Assembly: GCA_024704765.1 (NCBI GenBank)
Contig: JAKMXF010000311.1
Location: 8,735-72,734 of the forward strand
Length of the DNA: 64,000 bases
Direction of reading: 5' to 3'
Origin: Oopsacas minuta
Taxonomy: Eukaryota; Porifera; Hexactinellida; Lyssacinosida; Leucopsacidae
Below the pieces are notes generated by a model. The model was not told the DNA's origin. It ran no database searches and worked only from the letters and a program-made list of their open reading frames with translations. Below, piece by piece: positions 20,455 to 33,188 of the stretch; within the stretch, counting starts at the first letter, position 1, and each line of letters begins with the position of its first letter. Made by a program: the position numbers and the translations under genes.

Positions 20455-23400
20455 TAATTCAGAGGGCTATTGAGGAAGGGTTACAGGAAGTTGACTGTTA
20501 TCCATATTTCTCACTGTTAGTTTCTTCCCCTTTAGTTAGTTATTCCACTGTTTGTAGACAATGAAAAGTACATTAGGTGCCAATCATATGTGAAACATTC
20601 AGCATTTTATGATTAGTCTTGTTCATGTTATTAACTAATATTACATTATTTTGATGGAATGTGTGTGTATACTGTATAGCCCCTGTATAATATTCTATAA
20701 ATTGGTGATTATAGTGTCAACCTGAACTGAAGTATTATATACAGACAAAAACGCTGAAATACCTAACGTGATGGAGTGTCATAGCGTAATTACCCATAAA
20801 CCAATGCCTGAAATAAATACAAAAGCTTCCAATCTTACTTGTATTTATCTGATTATGGCTTTTATTAGGAGCGTAATCAATTCAGGAAACATACTTGAGA
20901 TGATCACTATAGGAGTATAAAATAATAATATAAACACAAAGGTATTTACAGCGTGAATATACGTATGAACCTTAATTTCATGTTTTATTTCACCTAACTC
21001 AAGGTTGTAGATTGTATTAATTTATCTACTTGAGTTGTGGAGCTGTAACGCTGAGTATGCATAGGTACTTGATATTATGAGCAAGATAACATATAATCAC
21101 CGAATAATTTCGGATTTGAAGTTACCTGACAAAAGATAGGCAGCTAATTTTTTACCAAAAGGGCTTGCCATGAAAGGGCAAATGACACCACCATATCAAG
21201 TTTGATAATTGGAAATTTTCTCTTAGGAATCAGCTACGCGTACTTGTACCTATTTTGTAAGTGGGGATACCTAGATTTGATGTTGCTCATATTGCATCAA
21301 GACCTCATTCCTCATATCAAAAAATCATGGTGAACAAGTGGATTAATGGCAATGATTGGCAGGGGTGTCGCTAGGGGGCTATAGCCCCATTGGAGAATAT
21401 TAGACAATCCGCCGAGAAATGATTAAATCAACTAACGTTAGATTGATTATAAATTATTAGTTAAGTCAATGCATTTTTTAGCATTTTTCTAGGAAATTTG
21501 CAGTTATAACATTGATTCATAACGAAATTGACACTATTCCGCCATTATGATGGATAGATATCCATCACTTCCATTAAAAAATAATTTGCTCAATTCTACA
21601 GATCTTGATGACATGAATGGATTTTTAATTTCCTTGAGGGAATGGTCGTGAACACCTAAATCCATAGGCGCCAATTTGGTGGGCATATGCCCACGTTGGA
21701 ACTATAATGCCCACCCAGATTCTCACATAATACAAAAAGTATCGTCCATGGGTGTATTGGGGGGAACGTAGTTGTGCCAATGCTGAATTCATCCTCAAAA
21801 CCTTATGCCCCCTCGTTGGGCAAGTCTTGGCACCACCCCTGATGAGTGGCCGGTCCGAAACAACCCGTATAACTACATAAGTATGAGTAAAACCCTTAAA
21901 ATAGTAGAAGAATATTTTCTATGATGCGATGGTAGAAATATTAGTGAATAACACAGTATCATTTATTACACAGAAAATAGTTCATTAAAATATGGGAAAA
22001 TGAATTTGAGATTACTTAATCTCTTGCAAAGTATCTGAGATTTCAGAGATCTGTATTAGAGATGACCCAATAACTTTTGTAAAAGATTGATTATATACGA
22101 GATTCCTTCATAACATATTTATGAAAAGATTGGATTTGATCAAGTTACATATTTGGAAAATTATTTATTAGTAGATGACTAGTACTATAACTCAGTAATA
22201 TATATATACATGTACATTGTGATATTCGAAATATAACAACAAATTTATAATTTAATTGGAGCACTATATTTGTCATAGGATTCCAGGGTAAAACAGTATA
22301 AAATTAGCATTTGAAGAAATATTCAAGGTAAGAATATTTATGTAAGTAGATTGATTATGCCATTCGAATACTTACGATGCATTCGATTTCCGAATTACAA
22401 AATTCATGCTGAACCTTATCACTCTTTCTATTACATCAGTGTTCCCTCTAACTTTCGGGGAACTTTTTCTATCACACAAACTTATTTACATATTTATGCA
22501 ATATAATGTTATCAGCATATAAAGGGATGTACGGTAAACTTGTGTTATAACCGTGTTGGATATAACTAAACTCCCTTTATGATGAACTAATTATTCACCC
22601 TTTCATCAATTGAAGCACAATTATATAAATACTGGAATTTATTTGAGAAAACTTTCAAAGTTTAATGAAAATATTGGGTGGGGAGAATATGAAGTATTGG
22701 GGGCGATCGCCCCTCTCGCCCCGTCTCCCCCAAGGATCGCCGCCTATGATTAAAACCACCCTCACATTGAATTCGTAATTGCTAAATGAATTTGGTTTAA
22801 TGTTGAGGCTAAACGTCACAAAAATGTTTATTATATTTTATTACGAATATTGAAAATTCTACGATGTATTCATATAAGAAAGTAATAAAACAGTACACGA
22901 ACGTCATTTAACTAATTTTCAAATTACGCTTGAAGTGCAAATATCCTGATTACTCAATCAGGAATCGAGTATAAGGCCTGATCAAGGGTAGATGTTCTAC
23001 TCTACATTCAATCTACATTATAATGTTCAATGCAATGCGACCTATTTTAATTGTTCATATCTATAAATGCAAATATATGTGTTTGAAAACTAGTTACAGC
23101 CTCCACATTCCAACACATTTGGCTCTTGTATTGATATGTATGAATGTACCATTATGTTAGTACAATTCTGTTGTTAAATTTTGCTGAGAATATACATACA
23201 GTATTGTACAGGGTGATTGACACTTAATCAATTGTTTCAAAATTATTTAATACAATCGCAAACTTGCCTTCAAATTGTATAAAATTAAAGTAGATTTTTG
23301 AGGCTGTAAGTAAATCGAAACGATGAACCTAGTAAACCATATCCCTTATCGGGGTGCTCTGGGCTAGTAAAAATTATTTGTTGGCGAATGATATTCTCCC

Positions 23401-25232
23401 CCATGTAGAAAGTATTGGATGGGCGACCGCGACCGTCCCCCTTGCTCCCCCCACACAGTATCGACGCGTTGCGGTCCATTACGAATATTCGTAGAATAAT
23501 TTCCTGTAGGAAGCCCACTAATCTCTCAACGGGCCTGATATATAACAATCCCCTACAAATCTTTCAAAATAACATTACATGCATTCTCATAATACTGGAA
23601 AATCGACACTTTAAAATGTTGTTTTTTGAAAATGGTAAAACGTGTCTGTAGGGTCCTGTGCGTAGCTAATTAGCAAGAAACTTAGGCTTCTAAAATAACC
23701 TAGCCAACTTACAAATACATTTGACCTATCTATAGACTCCTATAGTAAGAGAATATTCGATGTTGATTTTGTAAAATCAACTTTTGACAAATCAACATAA
23801 TATATCCCTACACTCTAGTTCATTCAGATATTCTATAGTTCATATATACACTGTATATCCGTATTATATTATTGATAATTATCTTGAGATGTTTTATGAG
23901 ATGATTTCATCTCATAAATTGTGTGATTAAATTTTGAATGATGGGGTCGAATTCAACCCACATTTGTTTGGAGATAATGTCATCTCATTAATTTATCAAT
24001 GATTGCAACTGTTTAAGAAAAGCAATCTTCAACTACAGACTAAAGTATTTATAGGATGTATTCATGAAAGTTTCCGTCTTCTACACATATATCACAAACA
24101 AGACATAATTTCCTATCAAATAGATAAATTATCAACTTGTTGGAAGAATTAGGTAAGTCATTATTCGTATGTGTGATTAACTATATGTTTAAGAGACTGT
24201 AGCCGGCAAATCATTTCATTGCAAGGCATTGTCAGATTTGTAACAAAATCATTTAAACATACCTGTCTTGCTAATTAGACGCTTGAAGTTCAACTATCCT
24301 GATTACTCAATCAGAAATCGAGTATAAGGCCTGTGTAACAGCCCAGATTATACCCCTTCCTCGGATATAACCGGTATATTCTGTACTAGAACAGCTTATA
24401 CCCTTGTATATTCTGGATTGGTTTCCTGGATTCACCAAATGCGATAACCAATTTTTGAAGTGAAAATATCCTAATTCTACAATCAGAATTATTCAAATTC
24501 AATTCACATAACCAATCGATGAATAATAAATGGAATTTGGCATAGAAATGTTTCAATTATTCTACCACCTCAATATAATTTCCTTGTTGGCTTTAGCTCT
24601 ATTGTAAAACATTTTTCTTCGTAAGCACGACTGAAACTTTTTGATTATAGTGAAATGCGATCGTCACTGATTATAAAACAAACAATACAGTAGAAGGATA
24701 CAGGCTCGGGGCGCGCCTGTGCACTTTATGCCGAATTTAGCCCATTGCTATCTCCATCATACAGGATATACCTATAGTAATAAGATTCCAGTGAATGGAG
24801 GAAAAATTTATGCCAAGATTTTGGGTTCAGTTTAATTACGCCCATTAAGCCATAATCAGAATTAAAGAAATGATGAGTATGTTACTAGTTACTAAATACC
24901 ACAAGTATCCCACATCTCATTGGCGTAGGCAATGGTAGGGCCTGGGGCGTAACAAGAGATCCTAGAGAGAAGATGCAGAGATCAAAGTTGGCCTCAATTA
25001 GGTGGGCGATTCTAATAGAAAGATATGGAGAGGGGCTGAAACTAGATGAGCCTCCTCTGCAAAGCTACGTCCATGGTAGGTTTGGTGAGGCTAGGCCCTA
25101 CCAATAATTCCACTCTCACCATTAGAGATTCATAGAAAAGTGTTTACATGGCCCTGCCAATACACAACCCGAGTCTAAGCCCATGCATCTATTTTTAATA
25201 ATTTTAACTTATTATCTAAATACTCATTAGCA
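20455..25232. other. Gene-poor intergenic region with repeat debris
   Basis: No gene was recognised over 4.8 kb. Three G/C-rich hairpin-prone blocks (about 21361-21395, 21660-21840 and 22675-22750, with a related one at 23395-23480) resemble transposon ends. A 53-base direct repeat (22929-22981 and 24281-24333; ATCCTGATTACTCAATCAG, GAATCGAGTATAAGGCCTG) has a weaker third copy near 24455. The rest is AT-rich. Confidence 0.4.
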
Positions 25233-26867
25233 ATGTCCGGTGTGAGTTCATCAAAATTTAAGCACAGAGAAAAGGAAAATATAACAATATCACAGAAGGG
25301 AGATACTGAACAAATAGTGCAACGTCCCATACAGCAAACAGGGCCTTTGCTTATGCGAAGGTCGCTAGTAGAGAAAGAACAGCGTCTGTCTATACTGAGT
25401 TCGCTAGTAGGGAAAGAACAGCGTTTGTCTATACCGAGTTCGCTAGTAGGGAAAGAACAGCGTTTGTCTATACCGAGTTCGCTAGTAGAGAAAGAACAGC
25501 GTTTGTCTATACCGAGTTCGCTAGTAGGGAAAGAACAGCGTTTGTCTATACCGAGTTCGCTAGTAGGGAAAGAACAGCGTTTGTCTATACAGAGTTCTCT
25601 AGTAGAGCAAGAACAAAAAAGTTTGCTTTTAGAACTAACACAAAGATTGAGAGTACAGCCTATGCAACCTGACTCTACTAACAGTACAACTTCTGCAGTA
25701 GCTGAACCTATACAGCAAACAGGGCGTTTGCCTATACGAAGGTCGCTAGTAGAGAAAGAACAGCGTTCTTCTATACCCAATTCGTTAGCACTGCAAGAAC
25801 AGCGTTCTTCTATACCCAATTCGTTAGCACTGCAAGAACAGCGTTCTTCTATACGAAGGTCGCTAGTACAGCAAGAACAGCGTTCTTCTATACCCAATTC
25901 GCTAGCACTGCAAGAACAGCGTTATTCTATACGAAGGTCTCTAGTACAGCAAGAACAGCGTTCTTCTATACCCAATTCGCTAGTACAGCAAGAACAGCGT
26001 TTTCCTAAACCGAATTCGCTAGTAGGACAAGAACAAAATTTGCATTTACAACTAACACAAAGATTGAGAGTACAGCATAACCAACCTTACTCTACTAGAA
26101 GACTCGAGTTGATGGACAGTGACATCACTGACATTACCTCTCAGCCCAAACCTAAGGAAGAATGTTGCGTATGTTTAGAGAAGAATGCAGTAACAATGAA
26201 ATGTGGGCATAATATATGTTCAGAATGCATAATAAAACATGCTTGGCATCAGATGAAATTAATCAAGCATGAAATCAGCTGTGCCATGTGTTCAGAAAAG
26301 ATAGATCTCGATTATTTGATTAGGTGTGGACTAATTGACGCTGAAGTATACAGAACACTTACTCAGGCTCTTTCAAACAATAACTGCAAAAACAAGGACA
26401 TGCAAAAGTGTCCATCATGTAATATCTACTGTCAGCGTGAAAATGGGAATCAAAATCTAATCAATTGTCGTATTTGCTCAAAGAATGATGTGTTATCTCA
26501 ATTCTGCTGGAAATGTTCCCGGGTTTGGAAAAATCATGGAAGTTTACAAAATTGCGGAAATGTGAAATGTGGAGATAATAACTTAGATCATATGCTAAAT
26601 CCACCTATGAAGAACTTTGGTTCTCTCAGATCCCCCAAATATAGAGCTTGTCCTAAGTGCTTTACCTTCATAGATCATGAGAGTGGGTGTAATGCGATGA
26701 CATGCACAAGGTGTTCAAACATATTCTGCTTTATTTGTCTTAGAAATTTTACTGATAGAGTGAGGTGCAGTACTACATCCTACAATGGTTATTTTAACTG
26801 TTTGCCAGCACCTATACAGGAAAATCTTGAAGCTAAATTCCTTCAATATGATACTAATAATAAATAA
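25233..26867 (+). CDS. RBR-type E3 ubiquitin ligase with 13-residue repeat tract
   Basis: A single-exon frame of 544 residues. Residues 44-134 and 171-274 consist of about 15 copies of a 13-residue repeat (SLVGKEQRLSIPS and SLVQQEQRSSIPN types). Each block starts with PIQQTG and ends in LTQRLRVQ, so the block itself is duplicated. From residue 311 comes RING1 (CCVCLEK, CGHNICSEC, CAMC), then an IBR-like region (CPSC, CRIC, FCWKC) and RING2 (ACPKCFTFIDHESGCNAMTC, FCFIC). By RBR family logic Cys486 in SGCNAMTC would be the catalytic thioester Cys. RBR ligases transfer ubiquitin through this Cys after E2 binding at RING1. The repeats could scaffold partners; this is unproven. The start is the first ATG and the stop lies in a (TAA)n run. 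Confidence 0.88.
   Translation: MSGVSSSKFKHREKENITISQKGDTEQIVQRPIQQTGPLLMRRSLVEKEQRLSILSSLVGKEQRLSIPSSLVGKEQRLSIPSSLVEKEQRLSIPSSLVGKEQRLSIPSSLVGKEQRLSIQSSLVEQEQKSLLLELTQRLRVQPMQPDSTNSTTSAVAEPIQQTGRLPIRRSLVEKEQRSSIPNSLALQEQRSSIPNSLALQEQRSSIRRSLVQQEQRSSIPNSLALQEQRYSIRRSLVQQEQRSSIPNSLVQQEQRFPKPNSLVGQEQNLHLQLTQRLRVQHNQPYSTRRLELMDSDITDITSQPKPKEECCVCLEKNAVTMKCGHNICSECIIKHAWHQMKLIKHEISCAMCSEKIDLDYLIRCGLIDAEVYRTLTQALSNNNCKNKDMQKCPSCNIYCQRENGNQNLINCRICSKNDVLSQFCWKCSRVWKNHGSLQNCGNVKCGDNNLDHMLNPPMKNFGSLRSPKYRACPKCFTFIDHESGCNAMTCTRCSNIFCFICLRNFTDRVRCSTTSYNGYFNCLPAPIQENLEAKFLQYDTNNK
25362..26054 (+). repeat. Coding minisatellite, 39-bp unit, two blocks
   Basis: Some units are nearly identical at the DNA level (for example successive copies from about 25400 to 25590), showing recent homogenisation. 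The unit length is a multiple of three, so copy-number change keeps the frame. The blocks are separated by about 110 bases of unique sequence. Confidence 0.9.
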
Positions 26868-26907
26868 TAATAATAATTATAATAATAATAATAATAATAA
26901 TAATATA
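26858..26907. repeat. (TAA)n microsatellite overlapping the RBR stop codon
   Basis: An AATAAT run begins at the last codons of the RBR gene and continues about 40 bases past the stop. Several AATAAA-like and TAA triplets result, so the stop position is robust. Confidence 0.85.
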
Positions 26908-27046
26908 GCCTTTAATATTTGTAAACATGTAATTTAATATATTAAAGCAAATAATCAATTCTCGTCCAAGACTATTATACTAGTTATTATATTAAATTTA
27001 AAATATCTGAAATACTATCATACTAAGAAAATCAAATGTTAACAAA

Positions 27047-27724
27047 CTAGAACATTAATTGCTCACCGAAGATGGGAAGGGATATTGAACGTATAGTGGG
27101 CGATTTATTAGATGTGCATGGAACTTTAGTACAGTAATCTGGTACCGTAAATAGAGCCTTATCTGGTTGAGATGCGTCAAATGCAGTGTAAGTTGTGTTT
27201 GCACTTGATGGTGAATAGCCTGATATCTTAACTACTATAATGTTTTCTGCTGGAGTATTGGGCGTTATCTTCTTGACGCGAAACAATATACTCATGCCAA
27301 CTGGTAAAGGAAGATCTGTCACTTCCCAAATAATGTCAGTCTCAGTTTCAGTATATAACGTAAAGTTCTTGTATAGACTGAAGTAGGGTAGTCCCATATT
27401 ATTGTATGTTGTTTTAAAGCAAACACAATCAGTTACACTTCCATCTTTATCACGGGTTACATAATACAACGCTTTATTGTATAAGGTTTGCCTAAAACCA
27501 GATGGGTATTCAGATGATTGAATCATTAACTCGTTTACATTGTCTTCAGCAATGGACCCAGTAAGTGTTATTGTGGTGGTTGAATTTTGGAAGATATATT
27601 TGAGGTTTGTCGAAAAGGTCGTTGGAAAAACGGGTGCAGAAATGGAATAGGTTGTCCGAAATGTAATAACCAGTAGAACAAATAGAATGATTTTAGTCAT
27701 TTTCAAAGAATTAATTACAATCAC
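27047..27724 (-). CDS. Small secreted protein, family not recognised (ependymin/LolA-like possible)
   Basis: A frame of 225 codons. The likely functional start is the second Met (residue 9), since MTKIILFVLLVITFRTTYS is a clean signal peptide; the first Met would add a short polar extension. The mature part has few Cys (DCVCFK, then FTVPDYCTKVPC), several N-glycosylation sequons (NSTT, NFTL, NTTY) and alternating hydrophobic stretches, as expected for a beta-sandwich. The pattern 'YYV...C.C...PYFSLYKNFTLYT...FTVPDYC' recalls ependymin-related or LolA-like secreted proteins. That is only an impression. No intron is needed. It lies between the RBR gene and the TRP channel on the same strand as the channel. 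Confidence 0.7.
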   Translation of the reverse strand: MIVINSLKMTKIILFVLLVITFRTTYSISAPVFPTTFSTNLKYIFQNSTTTITLTGSIAEDNVNELMIQSSEYPSGFRQTLYNKALYYVTRDKDGSVTDCVCFKTTYNNMGLPYFSLYKNFTLYTETETDIIWEVTDLPLPVGMSILFRVKKITPNTPAENIIVVKISGYSPSSANTTYTAFDASQPDKALFTVPDYCTKVPCTSNKSPTIRSISLPIFGEQLMF

Positions 27725-28259
27725 ATCGATAATAAAGTCTTAATTAGCTATCATATTAAGAATTGTTGTTCATATATCTACAGTAATATAATACTTATAG
27801 TAACTCTAAATTTAGGCATAAAGTGTCATGTAATGGGACCTGAGGATAAATGTCGAATAAACTATTTGTATTTCCCTATACTTTCCTTCAATCTTGCCCT
27901 TCGTAAATAAATAACGGAAATTTTGAACTCGATCTTTAGATGAAATATACCTCAAAACTTAACACTTAAAAGTTGTTATTAGTTGGATGCAACAAATCTT
28001 ACCATTTTCAGAAACAAGCTAAAAGTGTGAATATTATACATTATGTTGCATACAGGATGTGAATCTGTGAGTACATTCTCCAAAATTAATACATATGTTA
28101 AAAAATCCACTAAAATCTAAATACACTCATATACAATAATATAGTCAATAGAAAATATCCGTATAAGGATATACGTATTTATGGAAACTGCTGAGATATA
28201 ATAAACAAATATGAGTATCTAATGTGCTAGCTCTATAAATTTCCCACTCTTTGTATTAC

Positions 28260-31200
28260 TTAAGTTTTGGGCGTCAATAAGTTCAAAATTTGTTCAAGTT
28301 TACCCTCCAAATTATCAATTCTAGCTTCTAAGGTTGTATTCTGTTTAACTGACTTTTCAATATTTTGACCCATAACATTAATTCTATCTTGAATCCATTC
28401 ATGACTAATGATACCACGCAATTTCTCATCTTCAAGGAGTTTAATGTTCCTTTTCAGACGAGTATGATTCTCTTCAATTTGAAGATCTGTATCTTTCCTA
28501 GGGCTGCTTTCCTTCAGAAATTTCCATTTAGAAGGTTGGATAGTTAGTTCTTCAATTGAAGTAAACATGCGAAGCTTTCTACCAAAAAAGAAAGCGAGAT
28601 TTGATTTGAATTCTAGTGACACGACTAACTCTATCTTGTAGTGGAATCCACTTATTTTAATTATCTCTCCATAAGTTTCAGACAGCTGTGCGATCAATAT
28701 ATTTAACATAACGACAATGATTGTGAATGCAAATGCCAGATAGAGTAAAGAGAATAGAAAATTTGAATCTAGGACTGTGCTCTCCTCATTTCCCGGTCCA
28801 CCATCAAGAAGAAATATTATTCCGGTCAGCAAAGGTCTTCTTAAATCATATAATATTGTACGATCTGTATCAAACCAGAATAAATTTGAAATGGTTTCAT
28901 TCGAGCAAGTTAATCCTGTTGCCAATGAAACAGCTGTACCGGACTCTACAATATTTAGCCTAGCTGCTAAATGTATTCCTCCAAAATATGCCAACAGGAA
29001 AATGCAGATGATAATCCCGAATTGTGTTATATCATAGAGGAATATGTGAACGATGGTACGCACATATGCGCCGAGAGATGGATAAATACGAGTGTATTTG
29101 AAGAGTTTTAGACTGAAGAGAATGAATGTAAATGAAGCGAATGCCCATTGAGCAGGCACCACTGAAAGCCTCAGTACTATTAGAATGAATAGAGATATCA
29201 AGGCACACACATCAATCATATTCAATACACCTATGTAACTACTGAGTGCCGAAAAGAAATGAAAAAGCAAGCGATCATATGCTCTAAGATGTTCAGAAAA
29301 ATGAAATATTTTGCGAAATTCATATAGTTTACCAGTGCCCTGTCCAGCATCACCAAACGTTTGATCTTCTCTAGCTTTTTCAATAAACTTCTTTTCTATA
29401 TGAATCTGATACCATTCCAAAGCGAATTCTAAAATCTCATCAAATGTAAAAAATATAGCATAAATGATAACTATAACCTCGCAAAAAGCCCTCCCCTTGC
29501 TGAGGTTATCACTATAACTCAATAACATGTCGTCACACAGATAAGAAGCCTGTATCAGAGCGTAGAAGAGATTGATTAGAAAGAAACAGTAGAGAATGAA
29601 TGTTAACACATACCACCAACGATAGAAACGAAGCTTCTCTCTCACTACAATACTAACTAATGGATGATACTTTACTAACGGATCAGGACAGTCAAGCAGT
29701 TTGTGAAGGAAAGAAGGCTCGAAGCGATCGTAGAGAGGATCATCAGGGTAAGAGTGTTCCAACGAGGAAACAGAGTCAAGGAACTTGGGAGTCAACGTGA
29801 CGTCAAGATATTTCTCAGACACAGAGTCATCCATGAGTGCAGTGAGAGCATCGAATAAATTCTTCTCAATCAATTGATGATAGATGATAGGATGTTGGAT
29901 GAAATAATCATATTGTATGTGTTTGAAGAATTCAATTAACACAGCTTCATTAGCCTCATCCACTGCTCTATCCACTGGTGTACGACCTCGTGCATCTTTC
30001 TCCTCCAACAGTAGCTTTGGTATCTGATCCATGTAATTATCAGTTAAGTACTGTAGTAGGAACTCTGCACACCTGACAGCACCTTCACTGGCTATCGCAT
30101 GTAGAAGTGTGTTCCCATACACGTCTCTTTTAGTGAAACTAATCCCGTAACTAAGCAGTAGTGGCAGAAGAGTAGAAGCATCATTAGCTACAGCCAGTTG
30201 TGCTGGTGTAGCTCCAGCTGCTGTCTTATCATCTGGATTAGCTCCATTCTCCAGTAGAATTTGTAGTGCTTGTCTCTGTTTGCTAAGGATAGCCACATGA
30301 ATTGGTCTCTGATGGTCATGACTGTATACTGATTCCACAGCACTGACTCCATGCTGTAGCAGTAGTTTGATTATAGAGATGTGTCCTCCTTCTATGGCAA
30401 TGCAGAGTGGCTTCTTTTTAGTATCTCCCTTCCAATCGTAGATGTTAGCATTGCACCCACATTCATCTAACAGGAATCTAGTAAATAGGATATGAGTGAG
30501 AATCAATTTGGAAATGAGCTATTTGATATTTGAGTATGTATATAGTAGAAATAATAGAATTCAAAACAAATCAAGTTATATTTTCACACAAGGAAATAGT
30601 CTAAATGAACAATTTGATTTTCAGATCATTATTTGCTCGCTAATCTATATGATGTTCTACTTTTCCTATATCAAATGATAACCCCCCATAAACTTACTTG
30701 GTGACATCATAGTTCCCTCCAAACACAGCTGAATATAGAATACTTTTGGAGGTATCTGTTCTATCAGTACTTGCTCCGTACTTAACCAGTTCCCTCACCA
30801 GACCAATTCTTCCGTGTTGAGCTGCGTAATTCAGAGGACACAATCGTGACTCCGTAAGCAACAGATTTGGATCTGCTTTTGCCTCTAACAGAGCTGTACC
30901 TATCTGATGGTAGCCTCGATGTGCTACGATACACAGTGGAGTGAATCCTGATGAGTTTTCTGTGTCTATAGGTACTTCTTTCTCAATCAAGTATTTTGCT
31001 AGATTTGGTCTGTTCTGGTCACAGGCGAAGTGTAGCATGGAACCATAGTCTTCATGACAAGATTCATTCAACACATCAACTCCAGGTAACAGTAACTGTA
31101 TGTGAATGAATTAAGTTTGTAATATTATTTGGATGATTGGTAAAATTGAAATTATTCTAAACACTTTACCAGTATAGCAAAAGTACTTTACATTCCATCA

Positions 31201-33188
31201 AGGTTATGACAAATGATTTTAGGAATGATAACTTTACATTGTATACTTGTCAACCAGAATGAAGGAAATAGGAAGCTTGTATTTAGCGGAATTTTGTTTA
31301 ATTTTGTGGTAGCACATTAGCACTATTAGCCTGAACTACATTATATTTGAAAATTCACCTTTATGATTTCTTTATTGTCAGAATCCATCCCTGGAAGAAA
31401 ATCATTGAAATCTACAGTCTCTCTAGCTTGTTGGAGTTTGTTCTCTGCTTCTTCTCCTCCTTCTCTAGCTCCATCTACAATAGCCTGTATTGCTTCTATA
31501 TTGTCATCCAATGCTGCATAATGCAGTGTATTGAATACAAAGTTATTTGTAATCGAAGGATCTGCTCCAGCTCTAACCAGCTCAAATATAATATTATAGT
31601 TCTTATTGTTGTAGGCCTGTATTAGGGGTGTATTACAATCCTCACCGCATTCTCCATCTAGCATCTCACCTAAATGTATCAAAGTAGAAATTGGGTTTGG
31701 GTTTTTCGGGTTCGATGCAAAATGTGAATTACAATCATGTAATTATGTTTGTTAAAATATTAATGTAAAATCTCGAAAGATTATATTGTTACACACAGAG
31801 ATCATTTCCCAGATAGAACTCACTTCAGGCTAGGAAATTGCCTAGTAATAACATTTGCAGGTTTACTATTATGGACCAATGCAATAAGAACATACACGTT
31901 ATTTATAAGGATAACAGTCTGAGATTGGGCAAAATTTAAGGCACGATTAGGGAACTGCCCAGCTTAAGATTAGATATTTGAGACATATTAGTAGGTATAT
32001 ACAGAACATTAATTAAAGGGGAAATTCTGGCGATCCAGAGTTGGCTATTAATTCAATTTTGTCTATACTTTCCAATTAATATAGGTAATCAATGAATAAT
32101 CAATTAATTAAGTAATGAATAGTTCGTACTGTATTATTTTGTAGTAAGTCTTACGTTACAACGCATATTTCTAGCACAAGAAAATATTTAGAAACTTTGA
32201 GGATGAATTGGCAGAAAAATAAGGAAAATTATACTTAAATTTCTGGTCGGGTTAGGGTTGAAAGACATCGGTCTCGGGTCGTTCGGGCCCTGAATAGTCG
32301 ATTCCTAATCTGAAATGTATAGACAATATGTAACATGCATTCATCCATTCTCAGCTCTTGTTCACTCGTACCACTATTATGTATTTAGACTATAAAGTAT
32401 ATATTGTAACTCATTACAACTTTTACTTCTAACTCTGTATGTGTCTGATGCATACAGAAGGACTACGTATGTGTTCTTACCAATAGACTCATCTTCTTCT
32501 TTTAGTTTGTTAATCCATTTGAGAATAACCATTAATGATTTCTCATTTTCACCATCTACAGCACAATTAAGAATATTAAACTGGTCTGTGTTTACTGCGC
32601 CAAACTCTAGTTCTCCTATATTTTCAAGAATTTTCTCCATCATTTCTTCTCCTGCATGTCTTGCAGCCAAATGTAAAATGGTATTGCCATTCGCGAATCT
32701 AGATCGCATATACAAAATAAATAATTATTAGATATAATATAGTATATATTGTAGGCTAATCTCTGACAATAGAACTCGGTTAATGCTTAGTCGGCTTAAC
32801 CGATCATAGCTTAAGTTTTGGTGGTCAATCACTTTGATGAAATCGTGAAAACGTAGTGTCTTAGGCCTATACTAATATTATATTATGAATGAATGAATAC
32901 TAACGTTTTCCCTGCAAGTAATGTATCCTCGAACATTGGAATTAACTTATCACTATTTGTCTTCAGCAGATCACAAATAGCATCTTCATCAATTTGTGTA
33001 TCCTCTTCATCAAGACTCTCCTTCAATGGAACCTTTGTTCCTGCTATGAGAGGTTGTTTTTGTTCAGCAGTTACCTCAGAACTGGATATCGGTTCAGCAG
33101 CCTCGTTAGCTGTATTTGATACGTCAATATCTTCAGTATTGGCCGTTACAGGGACAAGTTGAATGTCATCACCTTTTGGCTGATCCAT
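28260..33188 (-). CDS. Ankyrin-repeat TRP cation channel, TRPA-like (5 exons)
   Basis: Exons, read on the minus strand, are 33188-32905, 32698-32481, 31669-31359, 31095-30698 and 30477-28260. Each junction has GT/AG borders and compatible phase (2,1,0,2), giving 1,142 residues. After an acidic N-terminus come ankyrin repeats (GNTILHLAARHAG, TPLCIVAHRGYHQIG, PLNYAAQHGRIGLVREL, PLCIAIEGGHISIIKLLL, GNTLLHAIASEGA). Six membrane segments follow: S1 near residue 691, S2 734, S3 820, S4 849, S5 881, a pore loop near 950 (TGIIFLLDGGPG) and S6 977-1004 (LNILIAQLSETYGEI). A coiled coil lies near 1109-1139. The many ankyrins and short tail fit TRPA better than TRPV or TRPC. It would be a plasma-membrane cation channel for sensory-type stimuli. 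The ligand cannot be inferred. Confidence 0.87.

Noticed and set aside
25175-25897. 240-codon repeat-containing frame on the minus strand
   Set aside because: It is the antisense shadow of the 39-bp minisatellite in the RBR gene; repeats keep any frame open.
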